64,000 nucleotides of DNA from Pseudoxanthomonas suwonensis (GCF_000972865.1 NZ_CP011144.1:1674001-1738000); one strand, 5' to 3'; positions 37,315 to 50,102 are shown, counted from the first letter of the stretch. Numbers and translations are program-made. Notes: generated from the sequence alone by a model not told the origin.

Positions 37315-38743
37315 GGGCGGGCGACCGCAGTGCGGCGAATGCGTCCAGCGCGCCCTGGCGGCCGGCGGCCAGGTCCACCTGTGGCCGCCGCGGGTACGCC
37401 GGCGCGAGGCGCCGCAGCAGGTCCGGATGCTCCCAGGGGGCGAAGCGCGCCGGCACCGGCAGCGGCGCCAGTTCCGGCACCCAGCGCGCGATGTAGGCGC
37501 CGTCGGGATCGAACTTCGCGGCCTGGGCGACCGGGTTGAAGATGCGGAAGTACGGCGCCGCGTCCGCGCCGGTGCCGGCGGTCCACTGCCAGCCCTGGGT
37601 GTTGTTGGCCAGGTCGGCGTCCACCAGCGTGTCCCAGAACCAGCGCGCGCCGTGCTCCCAGTGCAGGCGCAGGTGCTTGGTAAGCCAGCTGGCCACGATC
37701 ATGCGCACGCGGTTGTGCATCCAGCCGGTGTGCCACAGTTCGCGCATGCCGGCATCCACGATCGGCACGCCGGTGCGGCCCTCGCGCCACGCCTGCAGCT
37801 TCGCCGGCGAGGGGTTGGCCCAGGCGAACGCCTCGAAGCGCGGATCGAGGTTGCGCCCGGGCACGTGCGGGTAGTGGTGCAGCACGTGGTGGGCGAACTC
37901 GCGCCAGCCCAGCTCGGCGAGGAAGCGGTCGCGATCGGCCGCGGCCACCGCCTCGCCCGCGGCCAGCACCGCCGCAGCCACGCGCTGCACCGACACCTCG
38001 CCGAAGTGCAGGTGCGGCGACAGGCGCGAGGTGCCCGGTTCGCCGGCCATGTCGCGCGCCGCCGCGTAGTCGCCGAGCGCGTGCTCGACGAAGTGCGCCA
38101 GCGCCCGTCGCGCGCCGGCCTCGCCCGGGACGAAGCGGTCCCAGAAGCCGGCGTCCCACGCCGGCCGCGGTGCCGGTAGCACGTCGTCCAGCGGCACGCC
38201 GTGCGGCACCCCCGCCTCGTCCGGCGACGGCAGCCGCGCCGGCGCATCCCAGGTCCGCGGCGCGCGCCAGGCGGCCCGCGCCGAACGCCAGAACGGAGTG
38301 AACACGCGGTACGGATCGCCCTGCCTGGTCGCCAGTTCCCACGGCTCGAACAGCAGCGCGCCGTTGAAGCTCTCCGCATGCAGGCCGGCCTGGCGCAGTG
38401 CGCGCTTGATCTTCGCGTCGCGCTGCTCGATCGCCGGTTCGTAGCGCCGCGTCCACAGCACCGCCTCGGCGCCGGTGAGCGCGGCCAGCGCCTGCAGCGT
38501 GCCCAGGGTCGGGCCGTGCAGCAGCAGCAGGCGCGAGCCGCGGCGCTCCAGCTCGGCCGCCAGCGCCGCGAGCGAGCGGCGACGCCAGGCATCGGACGCC
38601 GCCCCCGGCGCCCAGTCGCCCTCATCGTCCGGCGCATGGATGTACACCGGCACCGGCAGCCAGCCGCGCTCGAGCGCGGCGCGCAGCGCCGGCTGGTCGT
38701 CCAGGCGCAGGTCGTCGCGGAGCCAGACCAGGGCGACGGCCAT
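37310..38743 (-). CDS. phrB: Deoxyribodipyrimidine photolyase
   Basis: Repairs cyclobutane pyrimidine dimers with blue light. The 477-residue protein has the N-terminal Rossmann antenna domain (ALVWLRDDLRLDDQPAL, WTRRYEP). The C-terminal helical FAD domain shows GEPGTSRLSPHLHFGEVS, LAELGWREFAHHVL, GVPIVDAGMRELWHTGWMHNR and NNTQGWQWTAGTG. All are characteristic of class I CPD photolyases. The ATG at 38743 follows GGGAGG. It ends a three-gene minus-strand operon, arfB-acyltransferase-phrB, and its stop codon lies in a REP end. Confidence 0.93.
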   Translation of the reverse strand: MAVALVWLRDDLRLDDQPALRAALERGWLPVPVYIHAPDDEGDWAPGAASDAWRRRSLAALAAELERRGSRLLLLHGPTLGTLQALAALTGAEAVLWTRRYEPAIEQRDAKIKRALRQAGLHAESFNGALLFEPWELATRQGDPYRVFTPFWRSARAAWRAPRTWDAPARLPSPDEAGVPHGVPLDDVLPAPRPAWDAGFWDRFVPGEAGARRALAHFVEHALGDYAAARDMAGEPGTSRLSPHLHFGEVSVQRVAAAVLAAGEAVAAADRDRFLAELGWREFAHHVLHHYPHVPGRNLDPRFEAFAWANPSPAKLQAWREGRTGVPIVDAGMRELWHTGWMHNRVRMIVASWLTKHLRLHWEHGARWFWDTLVDADLANNTQGWQWTAGTGADAAPYFRIFNPVAQAAKFDPDGAYIARWVPELAPLPVPARFAPWEHPDLLRRLAPAYPRRPQVDLAAGRQGALDAFAALRSPAL

Positions 38744-38754
38744 CGCGCGCCTCC

Positions 38755-39360
38755 CTATACCGTGCCGCGGTTCTTGCCCATCCAGGGCCGGTACCACTCG
38801 CGCACCGCGGCCATGTCGGCCTGCAGGTCGCCGCTGGGGTGGAACAGCGGACCGACGCCGATGGTCCTGTCCGGGTAGTGGAAGTAGGCCATCAGCACCG
38901 GCACGCCGGCGCCGTGTGCGATCTTGAGGAAGCCGCTCTTCCACTGCCGCACCGGTTTGCGCGTGCCCTCGGGGGTGAGCGCGTACCACATCCTCGGCGA
39001 GGTGCGGACCAGCTCGATCGCCTGCTCGACCACGCCCTGCGGGTTGCCGCGGTCCACCGCGATCACGCCCAGCCGGCGCAGCACGATCGACAGCGGCCAC
39101 CAGAACAGCGAGTCCTTGCCCAGCACGCGCACGTCGAAGCCCAGCGCCAGCTTGGCCGCCATGCCCCACACCCCGTCCCAGTTGGACGAATGCGGCGCGG
39201 CGATCAGCACCAGCCTGGGGATGTCCGGCAGCTCACCGGTCACCCGCCAGCCACCCAGGCGCAGCACGGTGCGGCCGAGCCAGCGCGAGAAGCGGCGGCG
39301 CGCGGGTACCTGCGGCATGTTCGGCGGGATCGCGGGCAGCAGCGGTGCGTCCGCGGCCAT
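38755..39360 (-). CDS. Lysophospholipid/1-acylglycerol-3-phosphate acyltransferase family protein
   Basis: A 201-residue acyltransferase of the PlsC superfamily. The HX4D active-site motif reads HSSNWD (near residues 57-62). GKDSLFWWPL with AVDRGNP follows, and the second motif PEGTRK near residue 130 binds the glycerol-phosphate headgroup. The short length and KSGFLKIAHGAGVPVLMAYF place it with the small lysophospholipid acyltransferase group, whose substrate is not settled. The ATG lies two bases after the arfB stop, and photolyase follows 11 bp later, so the three genes are one operon. Confidence 0.87.
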   Translation of the reverse strand: MAADAPLLPAIPPNMPQVPARRRFSRWLGRTVLRLGGWRVTGELPDIPRLVLIAAPHSSNWDGVWGMAAKLALGFDVRVLGKDSLFWWPLSIVLRRLGVIAVDRGNPQGVVEQAIELVRTSPRMWYALTPEGTRKPVRQWKSGFLKIAHGAGVPVLMAYFHYPDRTIGVGPLFHPSGDLQADMAAVREWYRPWMGKNRGTV

Positions 39361-39362
39361 GC

Positions 39363-39794
39363 TCAGTCCCAGCTCCGCGTGCTGCGGCCGCGCTTGATCT
39401 GGCTGCGCTCGCGCTTGCCTTCCAGGCGGCGCTGCTTCGAGGCTCGGGTCGGCTTGGTCTCGATCCGGCGCTTGGGCACCGACAGGCCGGCGGCGATGAA
39501 CGCGGCCAGGCGCTCGCGCGCGTCCTGGCGGTTGCGGTCCTGGGTGCGGAAGCGCTGCGCGTCGATCACCAGCACGCCTTCGTCGGTGAGGCGGCGGTCG
39601 CGCCGGGCCAGCAGGCGCGCGCGCAGCGCGTCCGGCAGCGAGGGCGAGTTGGCGACGTCGAAGCGCAGCTCCACCGCGCTGGAGACCTTGTTGACGTTCT
39701 GCCCGCCGGCGCCGCTGGCGCGCACGAAGCGCTCGGCGATCTCCGACTCCGGGATCGCCAGGCCGGGGCTGATGGTGAGTGGATCGGCGGGCAT
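39363..39794 (-). CDS. arfB: Alternative ribosome-rescue peptidyl-tRNA hydrolase ArfB
   Basis: Releases nascent chains from ribosomes stalled at the end of truncated mRNA. The 143-residue protein has the release-factor domain with the catalytic GGQ at 30-32 (ASGAGGQNVNKVSS). Its C-terminal tail (GKRERSQIKRGRSTRSW) is basic and would enter the empty mRNA channel. Length and tail exclude a full release factor. The start MPADPLTISPGLAIPESE is chosen on family pattern. It is the first gene of the operon with the acyltransferase and photolyase. Confidence 0.92.
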   Translation of the reverse strand: MPADPLTISPGLAIPESEIAERFVRASGAGGQNVNKVSSAVELRFDVANSPSLPDALRARLLARRDRRLTDEGVLVIDAQRFRTQDRNRQDARERLAAFIAAGLSVPKRRIETKPTRASKQRRLEGKRERSQIKRGRSTRSWD

Positions 39795-39806
39795 GGACGG
39801 ATTGTA

Positions 39807-39885
39807 TGTAGGAGCCGGCTCGCCGGCGACATGGACGTCGTCCCGATGATGCGACACAGGTGGGCCCCGGCCGGTGAACATGCCA
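39807..39885. repeat. Degenerate REP unit G upstream of arfB
   Basis: Begins TGTAGGAGCCGGCTCGCCGGCGAC and then decays; the right end is not intact (GGCCCCGGCCGGTGAAC). It lies just upstream of the arfB operon. Confidence 0.65.
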
Positions 39886-39907
39886 CCACGCGCGGCACGA
39901 CCCGCCC

Positions 39908-40004
39908 TGTAGGAGCCGGGCTTGCCCGCGACGCGACGCCGTCGGCACAGGCGACGGCCTCGTGGTTCCGACGCCCGTGTCGCCGACTGAAGTCAGCTCC
40001 TACA
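39908..40004. repeat. REP palindrome H1
   Basis: A full unit. The left arm is of the GGGCTTGCCCGCGAC type and the right arm of the CGACTGAAGTCAGCTCCTACA type; interior GCCGTCGGCACAGGCGACGG. Confidence 0.9.
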
Positions 40005-40027
40005 GGGAGCGGCCGCGCCGGTGCTGT

Positions 40028-40124
40028 TGTAGGAGCCGGGTTCAGCCGGCGACCCGACGCCGTCGGCGTAGGCGACGCCCTCATGACCCGGACGCCGGTG
40101 TCGCCAGCAAGCTGGGCTCCTACA
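40028..40124. repeat. REP palindrome H2, provides the truC stop codon
   Basis: A full unit with left arm CGGGTTCAGCCGGCGAC and right arm TCGCCAGCAAGCTGGGCTCC. Read on the minus strand, its CTGTAG end supplies the last Leu codon and the stop of the pseudouridine synthase gene. Confidence 0.9.
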
Positions 40125-40821
40125 GGACCGGAGGCAACTGCCAGCCGAACAGGCCCAGCGCCTTCGCGTACTCGTCATCCAGCGGCGCCTGCACCCGCAG
40201 CAGGCGGCCGTCCTGCGGATGCGGGAAACCCAGCACCCAGGCATGCAGCAGCATCCGGTGCACGCCGCGCATGCGGAACTCGCGGTTGTGGCGGCCGTCG
40301 CCATGGCTGGTGTCGCCGACCAGGTGGTGCGAGGCGTGCTTGAGGTGGCGGCGGATCTGGCGGAAGCGGCCGGTCAATGGCTCGCACTCCAGCAGCGCGT
40401 AACGCGACGTCGGGAAGCCGGCCGACGGCACCGGCAGTTCACCGGTGGCCAGGCGCCGGAAACGGGTCACCGCCGGCTTCTTCTGCGGCTTGCCCGGCCC
40501 GCCGTCGAGCGGATGGTCGATGGTGAAGGCGTCCTCCGGCCAGCCGCGGCACACGGCCAGGTAGCGCTTGTCCAGCTGCTGCGCCATCACTGCCTTGCCC
40601 AGCGCCGAGGCGCTGTCGCGGTCGAACGCCACCAGCAGGCAGCCGCTGGTGGCGCGGTCGAGGCGGTGCACCAGGTGGATCGGCCGGCCGAACTGCCCGC
40701 GCAGGCGGTCGGCGGCGAAGTCGGTCTCGTCGGCCGCCAGCGCGCTGTCGTGCACCATCAACCCCGCCGGCTTGTCGACCACCGCCAGCCACGCATCCTC
40801 GTACAGTACCGGCAACCGCAT
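40120..40821 (-). CDS. truC: tRNA pseudouridine synthase of the TruC type
   Basis: A 233-residue RluA-family pseudouridine synthase. The catalytic Asp55 is in HLVHRLDRATSG. Segments such as QLDKRYLAVCRGW, the FPTSRYALLECEPLTGR stretch, and GDTSHGDGRHNR resemble E. coli TruC (position 65 of certain tRNAs) more than RluA or RluC, and there is no S4 domain. The ATG at 40821 follows GGGAGGAG. It diverges from the M16 protease gene. The TAG stop is inside REP unit H2. Confidence 0.82.
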   Translation of the reverse strand: MRLPVLYEDAWLAVVDKPAGLMVHDSALAADETDFAADRLRGQFGRPIHLVHRLDRATSGCLLVAFDRDSASALGKAVMAQQLDKRYLAVCRGWPEDAFTIDHPLDGGPGKPQKKPAVTRFRRLATGELPVPSAGFPTSRYALLECEPLTGRFRQIRRHLKHASHHLVGDTSHGDGRHNREFRMRGVHRMLLHAWVLGFPHPQDGRLLRVQAPLDDEYAKALGLFGWQLPPVL

Positions 40822-40911
40822 CGCTCCTCCCTTCCGCTGCAGCCCACCGCCGCATCTGCGAAACTCGCGCGACCGGCACGAGCGCCGGCCTCGACCCATT
40901 GGAGACCACGG

Positions 40912-43677
<2,766 letters not shown>

Positions 43678-43752
43678 GGGGTCGCCGCATCACGCCAGCG
43701 GGTGGCACGGGCCGGTCGCCTGGGCCGCCTGCGACTGCCGCCCTGCAGCAGT

Positions 43753-43779
43753 CTGTCGCCGGCAAGCCCGGCTCCTGCA
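43753..43779. repeat. Partial REP unit I0
   Basis: A right half only: CTGTCGCCGGCAAGCCCGGC followed by TCCTGCA. Confidence 0.65.
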
Positions 43780-43796
43780 ACGAGGCGGCGGCTTTC

Positions 43797-43893
43797 TCTA
43801 GGAGCCCAGCTTGCTGGCGACACGGGCGTCGGAAACACGAGGGAGTCGCCTGGGCCGACGGCGTCGGGTCGCCGGCTGAACCCGGCTCCTACA
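43797..43893. repeat. REP palindrome I1
   Basis: A full unit with left end TCTAGGAGCCCAGCTTGCTGG and right arm GTCGCCGGCTGAACCCGGC. The left and right arms belong to different subfamilies. Confidence 0.88.
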
Positions 43894-43917
43894 ACAGCCG
43901 CGGCGCGGCCGCTCTCC

Positions 43918-44014
43918 TGTAGGAGCCGACTTCAGTCGGCGACACGGGCGTCGGGATCACGACGCCGTCACCTGTGCCGACGGCGTCGCATCGCAGGCAA
44001 GCCCGGCTCCTGCA
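43918..44014. repeat. REP palindrome I2
   Basis: A full unit with left arm CGACTTCAGTCGGCGACACGG and right arm CAGGCAAGCCCGGCTCCTGCA. It closely resembles unit A2 near 8.5 kb, including the same subfamily pairing. Confidence 0.9.
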
Positions 44015-44105
44015 ACGGCGAGGTGTGGGATGCGTGTCCAAGCCAGTCGCGCGCGTTCGCCGGAAATCGCGCGACGATCATCCGGAGACGGCGAGAAAGC
44101 CGCGC

Positions 44106-45764
44106 TCAGCGCCGCGGCAGCGCCGCCAGGATCGCCCACAGGCCGCCGATCCCGGCGATCCACGCCGACAGCGGCACCCCCAGCAGGCGCGGGCCGCCGG
44201 CTTCCAGCGCGTACAGCACCGCGGCCACCAGCAGCAGGCCGCTGCCGAGGATCGCCGCGACCGAGCGGCGCTGCAGGGTCTGCAGCGTGCGCGCCAGCTC
44301 GGCCAGTTCCTGCGAACGGATGCCCATCTCGTGGCAACCCTCGACCTGCTGCTCCAGCCAGGCGTGCAGCAGCCGCGGCATCTCCGGCGCGCGGGTCACC
44401 AGTTCCGGCGCGCGCTTGCTGAACTCGCGCAGCAGCCGGCGCGGGCTGTAGCGCTCGCGCAGGATCCGTTCGAGCACCGGCTGCGCCACCGCCCAGATGT
44501 CCAGTTTCGGGTCGAGCTGGCGGCCGACACCCTCGATGTTGAGCAGGGTCTTCTGCAGCAGGATCAGCTGCGGCTGCAGGGTCAGCTGGTAGCGCTGGGC
44601 GGTGCGGAACAGCTTGGCCAGCACTTCGGCCAGCGAGATCTCGCTCAGCGGCCGGGTGAAGTAGGGTTCGCACACCGCGCGCGCGGCGGCCTCCAGCTCG
44701 TCGATCCGCACCGTCGCCGGCATCCAGCCGGCCTCCACGTGCAGTTCGGCGATGCGGCGGTAGTCCTTGCGGAAGATCGCCATGAAGTTCTCGGCCAGGT
44801 AGTACTGGTCCTGCGCCGAGAGCTGGCCGACGATGCCGAAGTCGAGCACCACGAAGCGCGGGTCCTCGCGGCGGGCCGGGTCGTCGTCGACCCAGATGTT
44901 GCCGGCGTGCGCGTCGGCGTGGAAGAAGTTGTCGCGGAACACCTGGGTGTAGAACACGCGCACGCCCTTGGCCGCCAGCCTGCTACGGTCGATCCCGGCC
45001 GCATCCAGTGCTGCGATGTCGTCCGACGGGATGCCGCTGACCCGCTCCATGGTCAGCGCGCGCTCGGCGGTGTGGGTCCAGATCACTTCCGGCACGTACA
45101 GGTCCGGCGAGTCGGCCCACAGCCGGCGCATGACGCTGGCGTTGGCGCCCTCGCGCTGCAGGTCCAGCTCGGCGGCCAGGGTCGCCTGGATCTCGTCGAC
45201 CACCAGCTGCGGGCGGATCTTGTCGGCGTTGGGATGGGTGCGGTCGACCAGCGCGGCCAGCGAGCGCAGCAGGGCGATGTCCGAGGCGATCTGCTTCTCG
45301 ACCGCCGGCCGCAGCACCTTGACCACCACCTCGCGGCCACCGTGCAGGCGCGCGGCGTGCACCTGCGCGACCGAGGCCGAGGCCAGCGGCACGGTGTCGA
45401 ACGCGGCGAAGGCCTCGCCCACCGGGCGGCCGAGCGCCTGTTCGACGATCGCGCGCGCGGCGTCGCCGTCGAACGGCGCCACCTGGTCCTGCAGCAGCGT
45501 CAGCTCTTCGGCGATGTCCAGCGGTACCAGGTCGCGGCGGGTGGACAGGATCTGCCCGAACTTGACGAAGATCGGCCCCAGTTCCTGCAGCGCCAGGCGC
45601 AGGCGCGCGCCGCGCGGCAGCGACGCCACCTGCGCAGGCGCGCGCGGCACGAACGGCTTGCCCAGGCGCAGCCAGCGTTCGGCCGGGGTGTCGTCGAGCA
45701 GTTCGTCCAGGCGATAGCGCAGGACCACCCGGCCGATGCGCCATGCACGCAGCGCGGCCCTCAC
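44106..45764 (-). CDS. ubiB: Ubiquinone biosynthesis protein kinase-like UbiB
   Basis: A 552-residue ABC1/ADCK-family atypical kinase needed for ubiquinone synthesis, probably as an ATPase extracting lipid intermediates from the membrane. The KxGQ motif is in [14 protein letters not shown]. The Ala-rich loop [14 protein letters not shown] replaces the glycine loop. Catalytic segments are [13 protein letters not shown] and VVLDFGIVG. Two C-terminal membrane helices lie near 500-545. The GTG at 45764 overlaps the ubiJ stop (GTGA), so they are translationally coupled. ubiE, which often precedes ubiJ, is absent here. Confidence 0.94.
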   Translation of the reverse strand: MRAALRAWRIGRVVLRYRLDELLDDTPAERWLRLGKPFVPRAPAQVASLPRGARLRLALQELGPIFVKFGQILSTRRDLVPLDIAEELTLLQDQVAPFDGDAARAIVEQALGRPVGEAFAAFDTVPLASASVAQVHAARLHGGREVVVKVLRPAVEKQIASDIALLRSLAALVDRTHPNADKIRPQLVVDEIQATLAAELDLQREGANASVMRRLWADSPDLYVPEVIWTHTAERALTMERVSGIPSDDIAALDAAGIDRSRLAAKGVRVFYTQVFRDNFFHADAHAGNIWVDDDPARREDPRFVVLDFGIVGQLSAQDQYYLAENFMAIFRKDYRRIAELHVEAGWMPATVRIDELEAAARAVCEPYFTRPLSEISLAEVLAKLFRTAQRYQLTLQPQLILLQKTLLNIEGVGRQLDPKLDIWAVAQPVLERILRERYSPRRLLREFSKRAPELVTRAPEMPRLLHAWLEQQVEGCHEMGIRSQELAELARTLQTLQRRSVAAILGSGLLLVAAVLYALEAGGPRLLGVPLSAWIAGIGGLWAILAALPRR

Positions 45765-46393
45765 GGGGCAGCCTCGGTTTGCCGCAGGCGGGCGATGCGC
45801 GCGGCGACGCGTTCGACGTCGTCGCGCAGGGTGTCGACGTCGTCGTGGAATGCGCCCAGTTCGGCGCGGGCGACCACGTCGCGGCTTTCCTCGGTGACGT
45901 ATTCGGCGCCCGACCGGGCCAGGCCCACGGCTGCCGCGCGCGCGTCGCGCAGCGCCGCGGCGGCGGCGTTGGCGATCTGCACCCCGATCACCTCGCCGAA
46001 GGCGTTTACGAAGGGCTGCTGCCAGTCCGGGTCGAACCCGGCGGCCAGCCGCTGCAGGCGCTGCGCCAGTTCCGCGTCGCCGGACACGTGCAGGCGGCCC
46101 TTGCCGCGCGCGCCGGCGAGGAACGGCAGCTGCCCGAGCAGGCCACCGACGCTGCCGCGCACGGCCAGGTCCGCCTCGTGCAGCGGCGGGCCCACCTGCA
46201 GGTAGCCGCCGTGCACGCCGATCTCCAGCGCCAGCGGCGGCGACTCGAGCGTCAGCGACACGCGGCGGCCGTCCAGCGATGCCAGCGCGGTGCGCGTATC
46301 GGGGTCCAGCGCCACGGCATGGTTGAGCGCCGCTTCCAGGGCGCGTCCGGCCAGCGGCTTGAGGGCTGCGAAGGGAGTCGGCATGGCCGGCAT
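45761..46393 (-). CDS. ubiJ: Ubiquinone biosynthesis accessory factor UbiJ
   Basis: A 210-residue SCP2-domain protein. UbiJ binds ubiquinone intermediates in the soluble Ubi complex together with UbiK. The SCP2 fold occupies about 20-118 ([42 protein letters not shown]). A C-terminal helical coiled region ([20 protein letters not shown]) probably contacts UbiK. The gene overlaps ubiB by 4 bp. The first ATG (46393) is used; the ATG three codons later is an alternative. Confidence 0.87.
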   Translation of the reverse strand: MPAMPTPFAALKPLAGRALEAALNHAVALDPDTRTALASLDGRRVSLTLESPPLALEIGVHGGYLQVGPPLHEADLAVRGSVGGLLGQLPFLAGARGKGRLHVSGDAELAQRLQRLAAGFDPDWQQPFVNAFGEVIGVQIANAAAAALRDARAAAVGLARSGAEYVTEESRDVVARAELGAFHDDVDTLRDDVERVAARIARLRQTEAAP

Positions 46394-46435
46394 TCTACCG
46401 ACGCCACACGTCCGATGCCGGCCAGTGGCGCCTCA

Positions 46436-46532
46436 TGTAAGAGCCCACTTCAGTGGGCGACACGGGCGTCGGAACCATGGAGGAGTCGCCTGTGCCAGCG
46501 TGGCGTGTCGCCGGCTGAACCCGGCTCCTACA
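46436..46532. repeat. REP palindrome J
   Basis: A full unit with variant left end TGTAAGAGCCCACTTCAGTGG and right arm CGCCGGCTGAACCCGGCTCC. It lies upstream of ubiJ and next to the DUF1328 terminator. Confidence 0.86.
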
Positions 46533-46533
46533 C

Positions 46534-46570
46534 AAAAAAGGCGACGTCCGGCACGGGGCCGGACGTCGCC
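46534..46570 (-). terminator. Intrinsic terminator of the DUF1328 gene
   Basis: Read on the minus strand, GGCGACGTCCGGC and GCCGGACGTCGCC form a perfect 13-bp stem with a 5-base loop, followed by six T. It lies about 45 bp after the DUF1328 stop. Confidence 0.9.
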
Positions 46571-46613
46571 CGTCGCTGGCCGGATGCCCCCGGCCAGGCT
46601 TACCGCGGCGACG

Positions 46614-46772
46614 CTATACCTTGCGGCCGCGCAGCAGCGAGATCGCACCCAGGACCAGGAACACGACGAACAGGATCCAGGCGATGTTGGTGGCGGCACC
46701 GGCGATGCCGCTGAAACCCAGCAGCGCGGCGATGACGGCGATGACGAAGAAGACGACGGCGTAGTGCAGCAT
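46614..46772 (-). CDS. DUF1328 small membrane protein
   Basis: A 52-residue protein almost wholly made of two hydrophobic helices ([20 protein letters not shown] and [18 protein letters not shown]) ending in RGRKV. This is the DUF1328/YtjA family pattern and length, a membrane protein of unknown role, often stress-induced. The ATG at 46772 has GAGGGA eight bases upstream. A strong terminator follows, so it is a monocistronic unit downstream of oleD. Confidence 0.86.
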   Translation of the reverse strand: MLHYAVVFFVIAVIAALLGFSGIAGAATNIAWILFVVFLVLGAISLLRGRKV

Positions 46773-46838
46773 GGGGCATCCCTCGGTGAACGCCACTCCG
46801 GGCGGTTGCCGGGGATGTTGCGCGCGGTCAGGTGGTGA

Positions 46839-47846
46839 TCAGGTGAGGGCGTCGGTAGCCCGCAGGGAAGCCTTCAGCCTCGTGATCCCCTCGTCAAAGG
46901 ACACCCGTGGCACGTAGCCGAAGTCGCGCCGCGCCGGCTCCATGCTGTACCAGTGGGTGGTGCTGAGCTGCTCGGCCAGGAAACGCGTCATCGGTGGCTC
47001 GCCGCGCAGGCGCAGCAGCGGCCACAGCGCCTCGCACACCGCGCCGATGCGGTAGGCGGCCTTGAACGAGAGCTGCTTGTGCACCGGCGGCGCGCCGGCG
47101 GCGGCCAGCAACGCGTTGAGCACCTCGCGCATCGGCTTCGGCTCGCCGTTGGAAATGAAGTAGGCCTTGCCGGCGCAGGCCGCGCCCGGCGCCAGGTGCT
47201 CGAAGGCGTCGAAGTGCGCCTGCGCGGCGTTGTCGATGTAGGTGGTGTCGACCAGGTTGTCGCCGCTGCCGACGATGCGCAGGCGGCCGGCGCGCGAGCG
47301 CTCGACCAGGCGCGGCAGGATCTGCGCGTCGCCCGGGCCCCAGATCAGGCGCGGGCGCAGCGCGACCACCGCCAGCGACGCGTCGCTGGCGGCCAGCACG
47401 TCCTGCTCGGCGATCGCCTTGGTCGCCGCGTAGGGCGCCTGGAAGTCCTCGCCGTAGGGCACGTCGTCGGCGCCCAGGCCTTCGACCGGATGCGTGGCGC
47501 GGTGGGTCACGCTCGGCGTGGAGGTGTAGACCAGGCGGCCGATGCCGTGCGCGCGGCAGGCGGCCAGCACGTTGCGGGTGCCGGCCACGTTGGCCTGGAA
47601 GTAGCTGTCGTAGCTGCCCCAGGCGCCGGCCTTGGCCGCGTTGTGGAATACCGCCTCGGCACCGGCGGCCGCGTGCATCACCGCGTGCGCGTCGGCCAGG
47701 TCACCGCGGACCTGGCCCACCCCCAGCGCCGCCAGTTCCGGCGAGTGCCGCCGCTGGAAGCTCACCACTTCGTGCCCGCGCTCGCGCAGGCCGCGGCACA
47801 GGGCCTGGCCAAGGAAACCGCCGCCACCGGTGACCAGGATCTTCAT
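46839..47846 (-). CDS. oleD: OleD, NAD(P)-dependent 2-alkyl-3-ketoacid reductase
   Basis: Reduces the long 2-alkyl-3-ketoacid made by OleA to the 2-alkyl-3-hydroxy acid in long-chain olefin synthesis. The 335-residue extended SDR has the Rossmann loop VTGGGGFLG (5-13), a catalytic Thr/Ser region (YTSTPSV) and YAATK (Tyr139, Lys143). Its family is usually labelled 3-beta-hydroxysteroid dehydrogenase-like; the oleC, oleB and oleA neighbours settle the role. The ATG overlaps the oleC stop (ATGA). Confidence 0.9.
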   Translation of the reverse strand: MKILVTGGGGFLGQALCRGLRERGHEVVSFQRRHSPELAALGVGQVRGDLADAHAVMHAAAGAEAVFHNAAKAGAWGSYDSYFQANVAGTRNVLAACRAHGIGRLVYTSTPSVTHRATHPVEGLGADDVPYGEDFQAPYAATKAIAEQDVLAASDASLAVVALRPRLIWGPGDAQILPRLVERSRAGRLRIVGSGDNLVDTTYIDNAAQAHFDAFEHLAPGAACAGKAYFISNGEPKPMREVLNALLAAAGAPPVHKQLSFKAAYRIGAVCEALWPLLRLRGEPPMTRFLAEQLSTTHWYSMEPARRDFGYVPRVSFDEGITRLKASLRATDALT

Positions 47847-49510
47847 GCGTTGCCTCCGAGGCGCGAGCTTGCCCACTCGGCCAGCTTCTCGCGGCCGATC
47901 TTGGCGTTGTGGCGGATGTCGACCGGGAAGCCCGGATGCCGCAGGAACGCGTCGATGCGCGCGGTGTGCGGATGGCGCGTGCCGATGGCGCGCAATTCGG
48001 TCTCGATCCGCGGGAACTCGCCGGCAGGCACGTCCTGCTCCAGTTCCACGCACAGCACTGGCCGCTGCGTGCCGCGCGCACCGACGCCGACCAGCGCGGT
48101 GCGCCGCACCTGCGGATGCACGTTGAACACCGGCTCGACCTGCTCGGTGTGCAGCGGGCCGTCGGCCGTTTCCACGCGCTGGGTCTTGCGCCCGCAGAAC
48201 CACAGCCGGCCCTCGCGGTCGAAGTAGCCGACGTCACCCATGCGGTGCACGACGCGTTCGCCGCCATCGTCCGGCACCTCGCGGATCTTGGCCGCGCGGG
48301 TGGCCGCCTCGCGATTGAAATAGCTGTCGGTGGCGGTCGGCCCGGCCACGGTGATCTCGCCGACCTCGCCCGGCGCCAGCTCGCGCACCCCGGACCAGTC
48401 GGCGATCGGCGCGTCGTCGACGGCGATGATCCGCACCTGGTTCGGCGGCACCGGCCGGCCGACGCAGGTGCCGGCGCCGGCCTCGGTCGCCGCACGCGTG
48501 GCCTGCAGTTCGCGGCCCTCGATCACCGCCACCGGCAGGCACTCGGTGGCGCCGTAGGGGGTCCAGAACTGCGCCTCGTCGGCGAGCAGGGTGCGGATCT
48601 TCTCCACCACTTCCGGCGGCACCGGCGCGCCGGCCGAGGTCACCCGGCGCAGGGTCGGCAGCGGCCGCCCGTGGTCGGCCAGCACCCGCATCAGCGCCGG
48701 CGAGCCGAACAGCTGGGTCGCTCCGAAGCGGGCGATGGCGTCGTGCAGGCGCACCGGATCGGCCCTGGCCGGCCGGGTCGGATCCATGTCCGGGATCACC
48801 GAGGTCAGGCCCAGCGCCGGATCGAACAACGCGAACGGCGGGAAGGTCGGCAGGTCCACCCCACCCGGCTCGATTCCGAAGGCCTGGCGCATCAGCTCGA
48901 TCTGGGCGACGAAATGGCGGTGGCGGTAGACCACGCCCTTGGGCACGCCGGTCGAGCCGCTGGTGAAGACGATCGCCGCGACCTCGTCCGGGGCGGTGTC
49001 GGCCAGCTGCGGCCCGGCGCCGGCGCCGGCGCGCTCGACCTGCGCCAGCGTGGTTCCGCCCCAGGCCCAGCGGCGGCCGACGGTGACCAGCGTCCGCGCC
49101 GACTTCGCCCAGCCCAGCACCCGCCGCGCCACGTGTGCCAGCGGGATGCCGACGAAGGCCTCGGCCTGGGCCTCGGCCAGGCACTGTTTCAGCGCGCGCC
49201 GGTCGATGCCCGGGTCGACCAGCACCGGCACCGCGCCGGCCTTGAACAGGGCGAACATCAGCAGGAAGAACTCCGGCGAGGGCCGCACCATAACTACGGT
49301 GCGCACGCCGCGGCCGATGCCGTGCCGGGCCAGGCCGGCGGCGATCGCGTCGCTGCGCGCGTCCAGCGCGCGATAGTCCAGGACCACGTCGTAGGCGGCC
49401 AGGCCGCCGCCGGCGCCGCGCCGGCCGGGGCAGCGGATCGCGGGCTGGTCGGGACGCTCGGCGGCCAGTCGCGGCAGCGCCGCGGCGATGTTGCAGGGGC
49501 TGGAAGTCAT
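47843..49510 (-). CDS. oleC: OleC, beta-lactone synthetase (acyl-CoA ligase family)
   Basis: Converts 2-alkyl-3-hydroxy acids to beta-lactones with ATP; OleB then releases CO2 to form the olefin. The 555-residue ANL-superfamily protein has the P-loop [12 protein letters not shown] near 185-197, the adenylate motif WTPYGATE and the hinge region [19 protein letters not shown]. The terminal segment [16 protein letters not shown] carries the catalytic Lys. Start [20 protein letters not shown] is chosen from the family pattern. It diverges from the YkgJ gene and overlaps oleD by 4 bp. Confidence 0.91.
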   Translation of the reverse strand: MTSSPCNIAAALPRLAAERPDQPAIRCPGRRGAGGGLAAYDVVLDYRALDARSDAIAAGLARHGIGRGVRTVVMVRPSPEFFLLMFALFKAGAVPVLVDPGIDRRALKQCLAEAQAEAFVGIPLAHVARRVLGWAKSARTLVTVGRRWAWGGTTLAQVERAGAGAGPQLADTAPDEVAAIVFTSGSTGVPKGVVYRHRHFVAQIELMRQAFGIEPGGVDLPTFPPFALFDPALGLTSVIPDMDPTRPARADPVRLHDAIARFGATQLFGSPALMRVLADHGRPLPTLRRVTSAGAPVPPEVVEKIRTLLADEAQFWTPYGATECLPVAVIEGRELQATRAATEAGAGTCVGRPVPPNQVRIIAVDDAPIADWSGVRELAPGEVGEITVAGPTATDSYFNREAATRAAKIREVPDDGGERVVHRMGDVGYFDREGRLWFCGRKTQRVETADGPLHTEQVEPVFNVHPQVRRTALVGVGARGTQRPVLCVELEQDVPAGEFPRIETELRAIGTRHPHTARIDAFLRHPGFPVDIRHNAKIGREKLAEWASSRLGGNA

Positions 49511-49612
49511 CGGCCGATTATCGCCGATGGGCGCGGCGACGCCGGCGCCGCGGTTCGGGCAGAATGCCGCGCCCACCCATTCGCGCCGCGCATTGCCCGG
49601 CACCCGGACCCG

Positions 49613-49993
49613 ATGCCCCATCCCTGCCTGAGCTGCGGCGCCTGCTGCGCCCATTTCCGCGTGAGCTTCCACTGGAGCGAAACCGATCCCGCGCTGGGGG
49701 GACCGGTGCCGGTCGCGCTGACCGAACCGCTGCGCACCCATGAGCGCGCCATGCGCGGCACGTCGCAGGCGCGACCGCGTTGCATCGCGTTGGATGCGCA
49801 GATCGGCCGTTATTCGCGCTGCACCATCCATCCACAGCGGCCGAGCGCGTGCCGCGACGTGGAAGCGGCCTGGGAATCCGGCCGGCCCAGCCCGCAGTGC
49901 GACCGGGCGCGCGTGGCGCACGGTTTGCCGCCGCTGACCATGGACGCATGGGCGGGCATCGGCCAGGTGCAGGGCGATCCGTTGCCGGCATAG
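49613..49993 (+). CDS. YkgJ family cysteine-cluster protein
   Basis: A 126-residue protein with the YkgJ-type cluster. An N-terminal CLSCGACC starts directly after the initiator region, and further Cys occur near residues 61, 73, 84 and 100. It presumably binds a zinc or iron-sulfur centre. The family function is unknown. It lies between oleC and the large REP array and is transcribed away from oleC. The start at 49613 places the Cys cluster at residues 4-11 as in the family. Confidence 0.85.
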   Translation: MPHPCLSCGACCAHFRVSFHWSETDPALGGPVPVALTEPLRTHERAMRGTSQARPRCIALDAQIGRYSRCTIHPQRPSACRDVEAAWESGRPSPQCDRARVAHGLPPLTMDAWAGIGQVQGDPLPA

Positions 49994-50025
49994 GCGCCGG
50001 TCTTGCGGACGGCGGCCGAGTCACG

Positions 50026-50080
50026 CCGGCGACGCCTCCGTGTTGCCGACGCCCGGGTCGCCGTCATGCCCGCTCCTGCA
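50026..50080. repeat. Partial REP unit K0
   Basis: A right half: GTTGCCGACGCCCGGGTCGCC, then GTCATGCCCGCTCCTGCA. The arm type (GTCATGCCCG) is the one seen in unit D between aceB and aceA. Confidence 0.7.
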
Positions 50081-50102
50081 AAAGCGGCCGTACCGCTGTT
50101 GT

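Larger units (their letters stand above)
43678..44105. other. REP-filled interval between M16 protease and ubiB
   Basis: These 428 bases between convergent genes hold one half REP (43753-43779) and two full REPs, given separately. No coding sequence is supportable. Confidence 0.7.
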